64,000 nt of DNA from the NCBI GenBank assembly GCA_022113835.1, contig JAILWY010000006.1, positions 8,742,001 through 8,806,000 of the forward strand. The letters run 5' to 3'. Position numbers and translations under genes: made by a program. Origin of the DNA: Atopsyche davidsoni. Lineage: Eukaryota; Arthropoda; Insecta; Trichoptera; Hydrobiosidae. How positions within the stretch are numbered: position 1 is the first letter of the stretch; every line of letters begins with the position of its first letter. The notes under the pieces are model-generated. The model saw only the letters and a program-made list of their open reading frames with translations. It had not been told where the DNA came from and ran no database searches. This document shows positions 27,560-37,423 of this stretch, piece after piece.

Positions 27560-27905
27560 ATCCGCATTCACGTAAACTTCCTCTCCTTCCGTTGCACCAT
27601 TTTCCATAGATTTTTCCTTGGACAATCAGTTGAAGGTTGCTATATTTTTTTAACGAAAAAATGCGCTTTTTTACCAACGTCAGAAGTTTTTGTTCTTTGG
27701 CGCATTCTGTGCAAGACTCTCTCATTTGTGACTCGATCATCCCATGATATTTTAAGGATTTTCATATTAAGCCACACGTTGCTGCCTCAACTCTTTGCAT
27801 AGTAGCTGTTTTGAGTGTCTTAGCTTCAACTCCATAAATGAAAACACTGAGTCGACATAACACTTGGTGAATTTCCAGCGTGATTTCAGTGTTTGAGCAT
27901 AGTAT
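27560..27905 (-). mobile_element. Antisense LINE 3'-end relic 2
   Basis: On the minus strand the segment around 27740-27610 gives a frame with RESCTECAKEQK and then LIVQGKI..GK.CNGRRGS, the degraded counterpart of the LINE C-terminal motif that ends in IVQGKIEGRR. It matches the first relic at 17145-17500 over roughly 250 bases, including TTTTCCTTGGACAATCAG and TGGTATTTTAAGGATT-like strings. Several stops and indels mark it as decayed. Orientation is the same as relic 1, opposite to tincar. Confidence 0.7.
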
Positions 27906-29187
27906 AAAGTATAATACGAAACTTTATAAAATTTATCATGTAAAGTGGTTTCAGTCTGAATGATTTTTTGAGATGTCAAAATATTTTTTTTTGAACATGT
28001 TTTCTCTCTAAATCAGGGAGGTTCGTTTTAATTAGTTACAAGATAAAGTCGACACATAACAGCAATATAATAAACCCAGAATGCACGCCCGCATTCCGTA
28101 AATTTAATATCCCAAACAATGCAGACATTAGCTTCATATTCCCCGTGCTTTAGTGCAACATTAGGTTGAATTATGCCCGCGCCCACAGGAGCGATTCTGT
28201 TTGGTTAGCGTTTTGAGGGACTCGCTGAAAATAACGCCACTACCCCGAATAGCGCCACCGGAACTACCCCGAATAATTAATTCTTGCCACTTGAAATGTT
28301 CTGGAGTGGGTGGCGGGGGCGGGACGCCGTCTGGGGCGGGCAATTGTAAATCTATTTCGGTTCCAACCTACCCCTAGCATACAGCCACGAATCTATTTTA
28401 ATATCGCGAATATTTAATGAATTCACAGAAACGAAAACATATGCTGTCGGATATACCTTTGAAGCCTTATATGAATTATTAATTTAAATTCTTATACGCA
28501 ACAGTCTTTGATGTGATAATATTTGAATACGAAAATAGCGTTTAATAAAACAACAGATTTACTTACTTTGAATACATTAACATGTTATTTATTCTAGAGT
28601 TGAAAAACAGAGCATTTTTTTTCATTTATAAAAATATCTAGTGGTTAAACACGCGTTGCTCTTATAAACCTTTCTCTTCAAATCTACGTATGTTTAATAT
28701 TTTTTGGTCAGTCGCATTTTTTACGGATCAAATTTGCTGCTGGTGTTTTTTAAAGTCAAAAATCCGAATCGGGGTAAAATTTGCATTCTGCATTCCTTTT
28801 TTCACAAATTTAACACATCAGGGGAGCTTTTTTTATTGCGATACATATTGTTTTTTTCGTACATCGGAACGTTTGATGGACAAGTAGATACAAAAACCTT
28901 TTATTCTATCGCAGTGGGGGTCTGTCAGTTCAAGCGAGGCCGTGTCGAAGTGTAAATGTAAATGGAGGTACAGCGCAAATGAAAAAAAACGAATCTTTTA
29001 TATCTTGAAATTTACGATTGAAAAAGTTTTGGGACAATATATATACAAAATGAATTGTACCTTATTTTGTACTAAATTGCAATGCATTTATATTATTTAA
29101 AATAAAAGATTTAAAGAATATATCAAAGTGATTTATCACATTTATTAAAAAGTAAACTTGTTTAGAATAAATGTAATCTTAGTAAAA
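27906..29187. other. Non-coding; GC-richer island at 28.08-28.37 kb
   Basis: The island at about 28150-28370 includes runs such as GGTGGCGGGGGCGGGACG and has no recognisable protein. 28371-29187 is AT-rich. Short overlapping plus-strand frames at 28690-28955 match no known family. Confidence 0.3.
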
Positions 29188-29379
29188 GAAAGCTATGTGA
29201 AAGTCTGTCTGATATTTTTGCGATAGTAAAAGTGAGGAGAAAGCTATGTAAAAGTGTCTCTGATATTTTTTCATGATAAAAATGAAGTGAAAGCTATATG
29301 AAAGTCTATCTGATATTTTTGCGTTGTTAAAAGTGAGGAGAAAGCTATATGAAAGTGTATCTGATATTTTTGCGATTGG
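29188..29379. repeat. 52-bp minisatellite, about 3.7 copies
   Basis: A unit of roughly 50-53 bases, beginning GAAAGCTATATGAAAGTCTA and containing CTGATATTTTTGCG, is repeated almost four times with about 10-20% divergence. The repetition also produces a periodic minus-strand frame (29179-29436), which is an artefact of the array rather than a gene. Confidence 0.9.
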
Positions 29380-32300
29380 ATGATAATTAGACAGCAAAAT
29401 ATAAGCGAAAATTATTATATCGTTATAACTCTCCAAATAATAATTCTTAAATCCAATGTATCAGATGAAGACTTCTGAAATATAATTCACATAAACAAAT
29501 TTCCATTCTTGAAAAGAGCAGCATACAAAATTGAATCGTTTTTCGGTTCTGTGAATCATTGCTTTTGACAATAAATATAAAATCAAAGTACAGATCTTGA
29601 CTTACAGATGAACATATTGATGATTTTAAAAATCAGCCAATAAAGACATTAAAATTTAATTAAATATAATATTAAAATCTTAATAAACTTAGCCTGGAAC
29701 CTAACTGATATTTTTCGTTTTCTTACCTGTTTGCAATTTTCAGCTATAGATGTACATTTCAAACTTGTTATTAAAAATAATAATTCGTTGCATTTTTACC
29801 CCAATTCGACCTAATTACCAAAATTTTTATGCTATTATTTACTACTTATTATTTGAATTACATTAAAATGTAAACAATAATTTTTATATTTTATAATTAT
29901 ATTTTATACATCTTGGTAGTGTAGTCTATAATATAATATAAAGTTCAAGTAGACGAAAACCAGTATTTGATTTAATTTTAAAAATATTTTAATTGGCAGT
30001 TTGTTACCCCCTGTAGATATTTGATTTATATATAGGTTTTATCACATTTCGTTCGGGATTACTGATTTTCCAATATTTGCTGACAATTTTACTATCCGAA
30101 AAAGAAAACAAATAATTCAGTAGAGCGGATTTAATAACCAATATGTATTATTTCAATTAAAATGTATGCTCTATCATGCTCGTTTGATATTCATCTGAAG
30201 CTTTGTGTGTTTTTAGAATAACCCGAATAAAACACGCGTTACGCAAACAATAACTTTACGAGTAACATGATGCATTGAAATGCAATTACTGTGCATAAAT
30301 TAATATCCACCGTTTCACAATCACAAATATGAAAAACAAACATGAGCTGATACAAAAAGTACAAACAACATTAGTTTTTTCCAAACATCAAAAATTATTA
30401 TACACACTCTATGAATTGAACAAATTTACTGTGAATGAATTTTTTTGTAGTAAACTTTTTATAATTTAAAACCTTTTAACTAAATATGTTATTTTGCAGG
30501 TGTGATTTTGCTCCTTAAAGTTTTCAGTACTTTGACGTTTCGCTTCCTGTGCTTTCAATGGTTTCTGAAGATGGTTCCAGTACCAGTATTCTAGTATGTA
30601 GGTTCCAGTATGGTTAAAATATTAAACAGCTCACTATCCAAGAAACCAAATTAAATTAAATCATAAAATACACTATGACAGACCATAGTCTACTTACATG
30701 TTTAAATTTTTCAGTGAATGATTCTTGCTTTATATGTCACATTTGTACAGTAATGAATAATTATAAACTATGTTGCTAGTATTTACATATGTTTTCAATA
30801 CGAAATCATACATTTAAAAAATATGTACCACATACTGTAACATCAATCCCTAAAACGTCTGAGCCATGTTTGATATTCAATTTGGACAAACAACAATGCG
30901 ACGACCGGGATCAATGAAATATATTTGAATATATAATCTAATTTGTCACCAGTGCACTATGTAGGACCGGGCAGATCATTTTTACATGCATTAATCACAT
31001 TACAGATGCATCGGGGTGCACTTGACAGCCTAACAGATGCATTCACCACTCAGCCATACAACCCCACACCTCCCACACAAAGCACTGCATTATTATTTCA
31101 GCTTAGTTTCGAAATCAATAAATACTGATCTGCTCTACGAGGGTGAGAAGCTGCATTCAGTTTTCAGTCAAAAGCTAAAAACTCAAAAAAATAATATTTT
31201 TTGAGTAATATATATATATATATACAAATTAAATACAAATTAAATACTATTATAATAAATAATTTTATAAACGAGGTTGCCTTAGTTGCTGTGCCTTTAG
31301 TATCGCTTAAAAATGTCATTAAAATTTTGTTTTCTTGAAAATGTGTTAAGGCTTTTGAGGCTTCGTAAACAATTAACATCACAGGAACAAATGACGGGTG
31401 ATTGGAAACGCTGCCAAATATTAAAGTTATTATAGCATATTTGAGAAACTATTTTCGTCAAAAAACAACCTAAAAAATATTAATGTATTTTGCTTTGGAT
31501 AATGCTTTATTAATCAACGAAAAAAAGATACACAAATGTGTATAAGACGCTAAAATATCATTATTATTTATATTTTATTAATTTTCAAAAGTTCAAATAT
31601 TTATTTATATATTTCGTAAGTTGCTGTTAAAGTATTGTCGAAAGCAAAAATATTATAAATTATATAACCGATATTTTCAATTTACGTTAAAATTATTTCG
31701 AGATTAACTTTATAATTTAATACAAAACAAATAAAATATTATGTGGATGTGCCTTGTTTAACAAATATTTTAACAATAGGTTTGAGCTTTAATTTTGAAT
31801 ACGATATGAAATGTTTGTTCTGGTTCAGTGTGAGAAGCATTTTGATAAATGACAGGGAAAATATAATAAAGTAAAACAAGAAAGGATACTCCTGGTACTA
31901 AATCACGTTAATGTTTCGATATGATAAGGTAGCGAAAGGAATCTGTTATCAGGTCTGGATATTACAGGAGCAGCCCTCCTCTGACTGGAATAATAAAATA
32001 TGAGACGCAGGGAAGCAACACGTGTTCTGTATTACCCCAATTTACCATTATCCGTGTAACATAATACACTCATTTTGTTAGAACATAAATCGGATGTTTT
32101 ACCTGTGAGTACTTTGTGGTGTACGCTACACGGTATTTGGTGTGTTTTACATTTATTTTAAGTTAAGACATCTACTTGTAGACTTTTTATAGATATCTTT
32201 TAAAGTTTTATTCATTATTAAATTTATAATTCAAAATTATTTTGTAAAAAAAGCTAATATCGGTAGCTAATAAGCTGATGGTCTCATTCCTTAAGGCCTC

Positions 32301-32935
32301 ATTTCGTATCCGTTCTATAAAAAATAACCCTTTGTATACCCCTCAGGGTTACAATACCATGGTCCAAGACATCAGTTTAAATTAAATGCTTCAGATATAC
32401 GTAAACAGTTGTCGTATCAAAAAACACTGTGAATTATGTTGGAATATTAAGATCATTCCTAAATCTCATTATATTAAATTTCAAGATTAATTAACGTTAA
32501 AATATCTTCGTTTTTTAAGCATATTTCTCTTCAATTTCTGAAAATCACTGATCACTAAATTATTAAACAATTTTTCTTTACTTAAACAATTTTTTTAAGA
32601 TTTTCCCCTAAAATATGACTATTAAAAATATTTGTACCAGGAATTACTGTTCTTTCATTTGTCTAGATATTTTAATAAAAAGCTTTCAAAATATCTTTGA
32701 AAGAATATGTTGAATATATATTTTTAACAGTATGTCGTTACTAATGAAATTTTTTGTGTCTATATTATCCAAAAAAATTACACGGAATCTTCATTTCTTA
32801 TATTGAATTTGATTTATACCAAGATCTTGCTAATATTTTACGTCAACATAAAACCAAATATGCAAGAATTCGAATTATTTGTAAAATGTTTATTACTGGC
32901 CAATTTTTTTTATATTTATTTATTTTTTGTTACAG
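29380..32935. other. AT-rich DNA upstream of tincar coding exons
   Basis: Almost featureless AT-rich sequence. A short (TA)n run lies near 31207-31225. Slightly GC-richer DNA occurs at 30930-31060 and 31960-32040. A polypyrimidine-like TTATTTTTTGTTACAG at the right end is the splice acceptor for the exon starting at 32936. This region is therefore intronic for any transcript that begins further upstream. I could not find the first exon or promoter. Confidence 0.4.
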
Positions 32936-33045
32936 ATACATTGAACCACATAGAAATGGCATCAAAATCCATCGAATCCACCATTAAAAAAATGCACGAA
33001 CCCGAATAACCATTCTCAACATATCGTCTTCGATTCGACATCGCT
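32936..33045 (+). promoter_or_regulatory. tincar 5' untranslated exon segment with an upstream ORF
   Basis: This is the non-coding start of the first coding exon, after the acceptor TTTTGTTACAG (ends 32935). It contains an upstream ORF at 32956-33009, MASKSIESTIKKMHEPE then TAA. Its start has G at -3 and G at +4, a favourable context. The uORF is in the same frame as tincar, ends 36 bases before the main ATG, and its TAA (33007-33009) prevents an N-terminal extension. A uORF this placed could dampen translation or require reinitiation, but that is inference. Confidence 0.6.
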
Positions 33046-33337
33046 ATGTCTCTGTCGGGCAGTCTGATGACGTACGACAACAACAACGACCTGATGAACA
33101 ACTCCCAGGAGAAGATGGTGTCCAGCCTGAAGAAGAACACGACCGTGGTGCAGGGCGTCGGCAGCAAGCAGCCGCTGGTGGCCGTCTCCACCCAGACCGG
33201 AAGGGGAAGCCATGGGGCCCAGAAGAAAGGCTGCTGCGGAAAAAGGCACCTGAACTCCCTGTGGTCGCTCTGGTACGGGCTGTTGGCGACTTGCGGCCAG
33301 GGGTACATACTGGTGCAGTGCACGAGGAAGTTTTTGG
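33046..33337 (+). CDS. tinc: tincar, coding exon 1 (residues 1-97 plus first base of codon 98)
   Basis: This begins the orthologue of Drosophila tincar, a membrane protein known from cardioblasts and developing eye. The start ATG at 33046 has G at -3 and is the first in-frame ATG after the TAA at 33007. Residues 1-66 are polar and presumably cytoplasmic (Asn-rich DNNNDLMNNS, then Lys/Ser-rich, with a GCCGKRH basic-cysteine patch). HLNSLWSLWYGLL at 68-80 opens the first membrane segment (about 71-91) and is the recognisable family signature. The exon ends KKFLG-like (RKFL plus G split) with donor G|GTGAGT, phase 1. A mariner copy starts 37 bases after the exon end. Composition is far more GC-rich than the flanks, as expected for coding sequence. 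Identification rests on remembered family motifs, not on a search. Confidence 0.87.
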
Positions 33338-33373
33338 GTGAGTAACCTGATCAATATATCCATACACAGTATA

Positions 33374-34501
33374 CGAGGGCGGTCCGCCCGATGGTGCTAG
33401 TATCGCAAGAGAGATTTACTATCGTGTAGTACATTCTTGTAGACGGCTACTGTCAAAATTTCAGCCAAATCGGACTCGTAGTTTTGTTTTGACCGCGTGT
33501 GGAACCGGACGTGTACGCGTATTTTAGAAAAATGGAAAAAGAGCAATATCGTTTGGTGATTCGATTCTTGTTTTTGGAGGGGAAATTGTGGTCGCACGTC
33601 GGTTTTTGATGAGCCACACCCAGGTGCCTCGAAAATGGCTACCACGGAGGATAACGTGACAAAAATGCACGATCTCGTATTAGCAGACCGCAAATTAAAG
33701 GTGCGCGAGATAGCTGAAACAGTAGGCATCTCAAAAGACCGCGTGGGTCATATCTTGCGAGAAGTTTTGGGCATGAGAAAGCTGTCCACTGTGAGACCAC
33801 TTCGGAGCAGTGTTTGACGCTGTTCGAAGGAGTTTCTGCGTCGTTTCGTGACCGCCGACGAAACATGGATCCACTGGTACACACCAGAGACCAAAGAATA
33901 GTCGAAACAGTGGACTTCACCCGGCGAACGTGCTCCGAAGAAGGCGATGACTATCCTATCGGCCAGAAAGGTGATGGCCACCATTTTCTGGGATTCACAA
34001 GGTGTGATCTACATTGACTACCTGTAAAAGGGCAAAACGGTCACAGGGCTCTACTATGCCGAATTATTGGGCCGATTCGACGCTGAATTGCAGAAAAAAC
34101 GGCCCCATTTGGCGAACAAAAAAGTCCTCTTCCACCGTGACAACGCACCGGCTCACACCTCCGCCGTCGCCACGGCCAAATTGGTCAAATTGCATTACGA
34201 AATGCTCCCCCATTTACCGTATTCTCCATATTTGGCCCCATGAGATTTTATTTTTGTTTCCAAACTTGAAAAAGTCACAGAAAGTCAAAGAAATTTAAGT
34301 CGAATGAGGAGGTCATCGCCGCCACGAAGGCCTACTTTGCAGACCTCGAAAAAACGTATTTTTCAAATGGGTTAAAGAAGTTGGAGCATCGCTGGGTCAA
34401 GTTTATCGAGCTAAAAGGAGACTATTTTGAGAAATTAATCGCCACTTTTCCAAAATTTTAGTTTTACTTTTGTAGGCTAAGTACTTATCGGACCGCCCTC
34501 G
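33374..34501 (+). pseudogene. Mariner transposon with broken transposase
   Basis: The ends CGAGGGCGGTCCG and CGGACCGCCCTCG are inverted terminal repeats flanked by TA on both sides (33372-33373 and 34502-34503), the mariner target duplication. Length is 1128 bp, somewhat short for a mariner of about 1.3 kb. From 33635 a 60-codon frame encodes the N-terminal helix-turn-helix part (REIAETVGISKDRVGHILRE). Further on, in other frames, come ADETWIHWYTPE (first catalytic Asp), HRDNAPAHTS (second) and YSPYLAP-stop-DF around the third, where the usual SPD is SPY and a stop precedes the final Asp. Multiple frameshifts, stops and a missing linker make it inactive. It sits in tincar intron 1, same strand as the gene. 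Confidence 0.9.
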
Positions 34502-36552
34502 TATGAGTGTTCTAAAATTTCGATAACTCAACATGGAAACTACCTTATCCCATATGAAAACTATAGTAAAATGACTTTTCAATAAACATACTTTTCTATG
34601 TAATTATTAAATAAAAATATCTCTCGATGTGAATTCACGTTTCACAAAAGGTCGAGATCTGATTTTATAAATTTGTTCAAGATTACCATTGTTTAATTTA
34701 CTTCAAAGATACACAATGTGGGCTTAAAACGCAATAAAAAACACAACAATAACGTTACGTACAATAAAAGACAGTTAATACAAGAATCTTCAATCCATTA
34801 TTTACGAAGCAATATAAATCTCCGAATGCGGGGTCTCGTTTCAGTTAAAGATTCTTTTTGGATGCTTGTTCCCATTACGATCATTGTTCTGGAAATTCCG
34901 CCATTCTGAATTTAAGACCGCGATTAATTTCATTCAATTCCTTAATAATTACTCATCTCGAAATGGATTTCTTCTTTTGCCGTCATTGTTTTCAATTTGC
35001 CTTCAAAGGAAGAATGAAAAAACACTTGAGGCTATAAAAAAGCTCTCGTCTAATGACAATCATAAATATATGATATTTATGGGACGTAGAGGAAAACATA
35101 TTATCCCATAAGTTTTATTACACAAAAATAAAAGTTTTATTAAAATTTCTAATTTTTGAACGAAAATTATATTCGTTAAGTTTTTAATATTTTCATTTAA
35201 AATCAAATTAGAATTCACCCATGAAATGCAGTAAAAAATCATTTCCACCCGGGAAAACGAAGCCTGTTTTTTTCAGTCGTTTATTTTCACGAGCACGTGT
35301 GGGGGAACTTTGTCGACATTTGTTTTTATTCTACATGAAAAAGTTTGACAAAAAAACCTTGACACAAATAAGGTTGGGTTATTTAATTGGCTCGGTTTTT
35401 ATTTGTATTTCGTCAGAAAGTGATTATTTTCTATTTTATTTCAAATGTATTGTTTTTTTGGTGAATAATGAAAGGGGCGTTTTAGAATCGCGGGTACTTC
35501 GCGTGCGATGTCATTATTAAACACAGTGTTTATTATATTAATAACATGGTTTGTACTAACAAATTAGTAAAAACTACGTGTTTGTTTATAGTGATATCGT
35601 AATATTTCACTAACAAGTTTATACCTGTAAATAATATTTACCTGTAAAATATACTAACGATTTTTCCTTACTAGTACAAAAAATTGAGTACATGTAACAT
35701 CTTTTTACGTTCAGAACTAGAGTTCCAAAAATTATTTAAATAAATAACTGGTTTATTTAATAGTCACTCAAATATCATCAAATCAAATCATCTTCGACCT
35801 CGACATCATATTGAAATAGAGGTAATAGGTCAAGTCGTAGATAGATTCGGGGGACCTCTTATCTATTATAATAACTCAGCCAATAAGTCAACTATATATG
35901 TTAACATTCGTATTAAAAATTATTTATAATTGTTTGCACTAAAATCGATCCAAGAATATTTGTTTCAGCGTCTGCGCAAGTAGTTGAGAATGACATTACA
36001 AATCATCTTCGACAAAACTGAAACAAGCGTTAGCTCATTAATATAAATTTTTGGACCTCTTGATTAGGATCTGACGGTCATACATTAGTTTTAAAATTAA
36101 TTTAAAATTGTTTGTAGTTAAATTGGGAGTAGAACACTCTTCCAGTGGTTTGCTCATCAACACCCCTGACGTGAGTGAGTGGCCGTGCAAGTGGTTGAGG
36201 TGAGATTCGGCTAAAGCGGCCCGTCAGGCTAATTAATTGTTCTGGCGAGGATTACTGTCAGACCGGCTTAAGAAAGTTACCATAACTTTTGTTTTGCCTC
36301 GTGGAATTACCGCCATATTGCGAATCGTTCGTATTAATTAGACGAAATATTTATAATAATCAAATGCGGATCCCGAATGCCCCAAAATGTTCCCTTTGTT
36401 TGTTCAAAGCGTTTGGGCTTTGTTTTTAAAAAAACATCAATTTTACTTATAAATTCAATTTAATATATTTTTTTAGTAAAAACTATGAATACAGGATATA
36501 TTTTTATTAATTTTAGTATAGTTATAATTTTAGTAGTTTATGTTAAGTTATA

Positions 36553-37094
36553 CAGGGTGTCCAAAAAGAGTATCGGGTGAATGTGAATAGTGACCGTTAT
36601 TGCGATATGCTGCGAAAATTTTTGGGCCCAGAGTTGCGGGAGTTTCAAGGTTTCAACTCAAGAACGTGGTTCCAATAAGACGAAGCCACTTGCCTTACAT
36701 CCAATCAATCAATTGAAGCTGTTAACGAATTATTTCCTAATAAGGTCATTTCACGTAGAGGTAACATCAACTGGCCTCCCAGAAGCCCCGACCTTAGCCC
36801 TCTTGACTATTTCGCATGGGGATACTTTAAAAGAAGGGGTTTGTGAGAATAATCCGACGAACCTGGCGAAATGGCAGCAATATCAAGGGCTATGTGTCAG
36901 CGTGTTATCAGCAATGTTCGTTCCAGATTAGAAGAGTGCCAGCAGCGTAACGGTCACCATCTGGATAACATCATCTTTTTGAAATAATTTTTCATTTTGT
37001 ATTCTTATAATCAACAATAAAAAAAATACTTGATTACTAGTAGTTTTTCTATTACTGAACTAAAAAATACCCGATACTCTTTTTGGGCACCCTG
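36553..37094 (+). mobile_element. Mariner-like deletion derivative, copy 2
   Basis: The inverted ends CAGGGTGTCCAAAAAGAGTA and the complement of CAGGGTGCCCAAAAAGAGTA are flanked by TA (36551-36552, 37095-37096). The interior matches copy 1 at 24884-25433 over almost the whole length and retains the second-Asp region (degraded QDEATC) and NWPPRSPDLSPLD. Relative to copy 1 it has an extra deletion of about 30 bases near 36856. Both copies lack the same N-terminal half of the transposase, so they belong to a shared non-autonomous subfamily and were probably mobilised in trans. Confidence 0.85.
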
Positions 37095-37204
37095 TATAAC
37101 TTTGAACATTTTATTATTATTATTATAAGTTATTTAAACATAAAAATAAAATATTACGATGTTAAGGCTCCTGATATCTAAAGATAAATTCTATTTTTTT
37201 CTAG

Positions 37205-37423
37205 GTTACTCTCTTCTAGATTGGTCAGGCGGTCCGCCTCTGGAGTTGGGGGGTGGGCTCGTACTGCTGGGGGCTGCCGCCCTGCTGCTTCCACCCTTCC
37301 TGCTTGCAGCCCTGCTGAGGGCTGGGAATCTGCCCAACGACGGGTTCAAGCTCGGAGCGAGGCTCTCCACCTGCAGCCGCGTGCCCCCCTCGTCTCTGGG
37401 GCATCAGAAATATAAGAATACCG
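37205..37423 (+). CDS. tinc: tincar, coding exon 2 (residues 98-170)
   Basis: Flanked by acceptor TTTTTTTCTAG and donor G|GTAAGA, phase 1 in and out. It encodes GYSLLDWSGG, then a hydrophobic stretch GLVLLGAAALLLPPFLLAAL (about residues 115-134), the second membrane segment, then RAGNLPNDGFKLGARLSTCS. The GNL.NDG.KL string after the membrane segment is one of the motifs I associate with tincar. The join to exon 1 restores a Gly codon (G|GT) and keeps the frame. A competing frame (37221-37415) is a shadow. GC-rich codons contrast sharply with the surrounding intron. Confidence 0.87.

Larger units (their letters stand above)
33338..37204 (+). other. tincar intron 1 (3.87 kb)
   Basis: Donor GTGAGT, acceptor TTTTTTTCTAG. 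Contents: mariner relic 33374-34501; AT-rich DNA 34504-36150 with no recognised structure (overlapping short frames 34718-35520 are not gene-like); mildly GC-richer DNA 36150-36330; and deletion derivative copy 2 at 36553-37094, whose right end lies 110 bases before exon 2. Confidence 0.8.

Noticed and set aside
29179..29436. 85-codon repetitive minus-strand frame
   Set aside because: Generated by the 52-bp minisatellite; no independent evidence of coding.
33016..33367. Minus-strand frames of 107-135 codons over tincar exon 1
   Set aside because: Shadows of a GC-rich coding exon.
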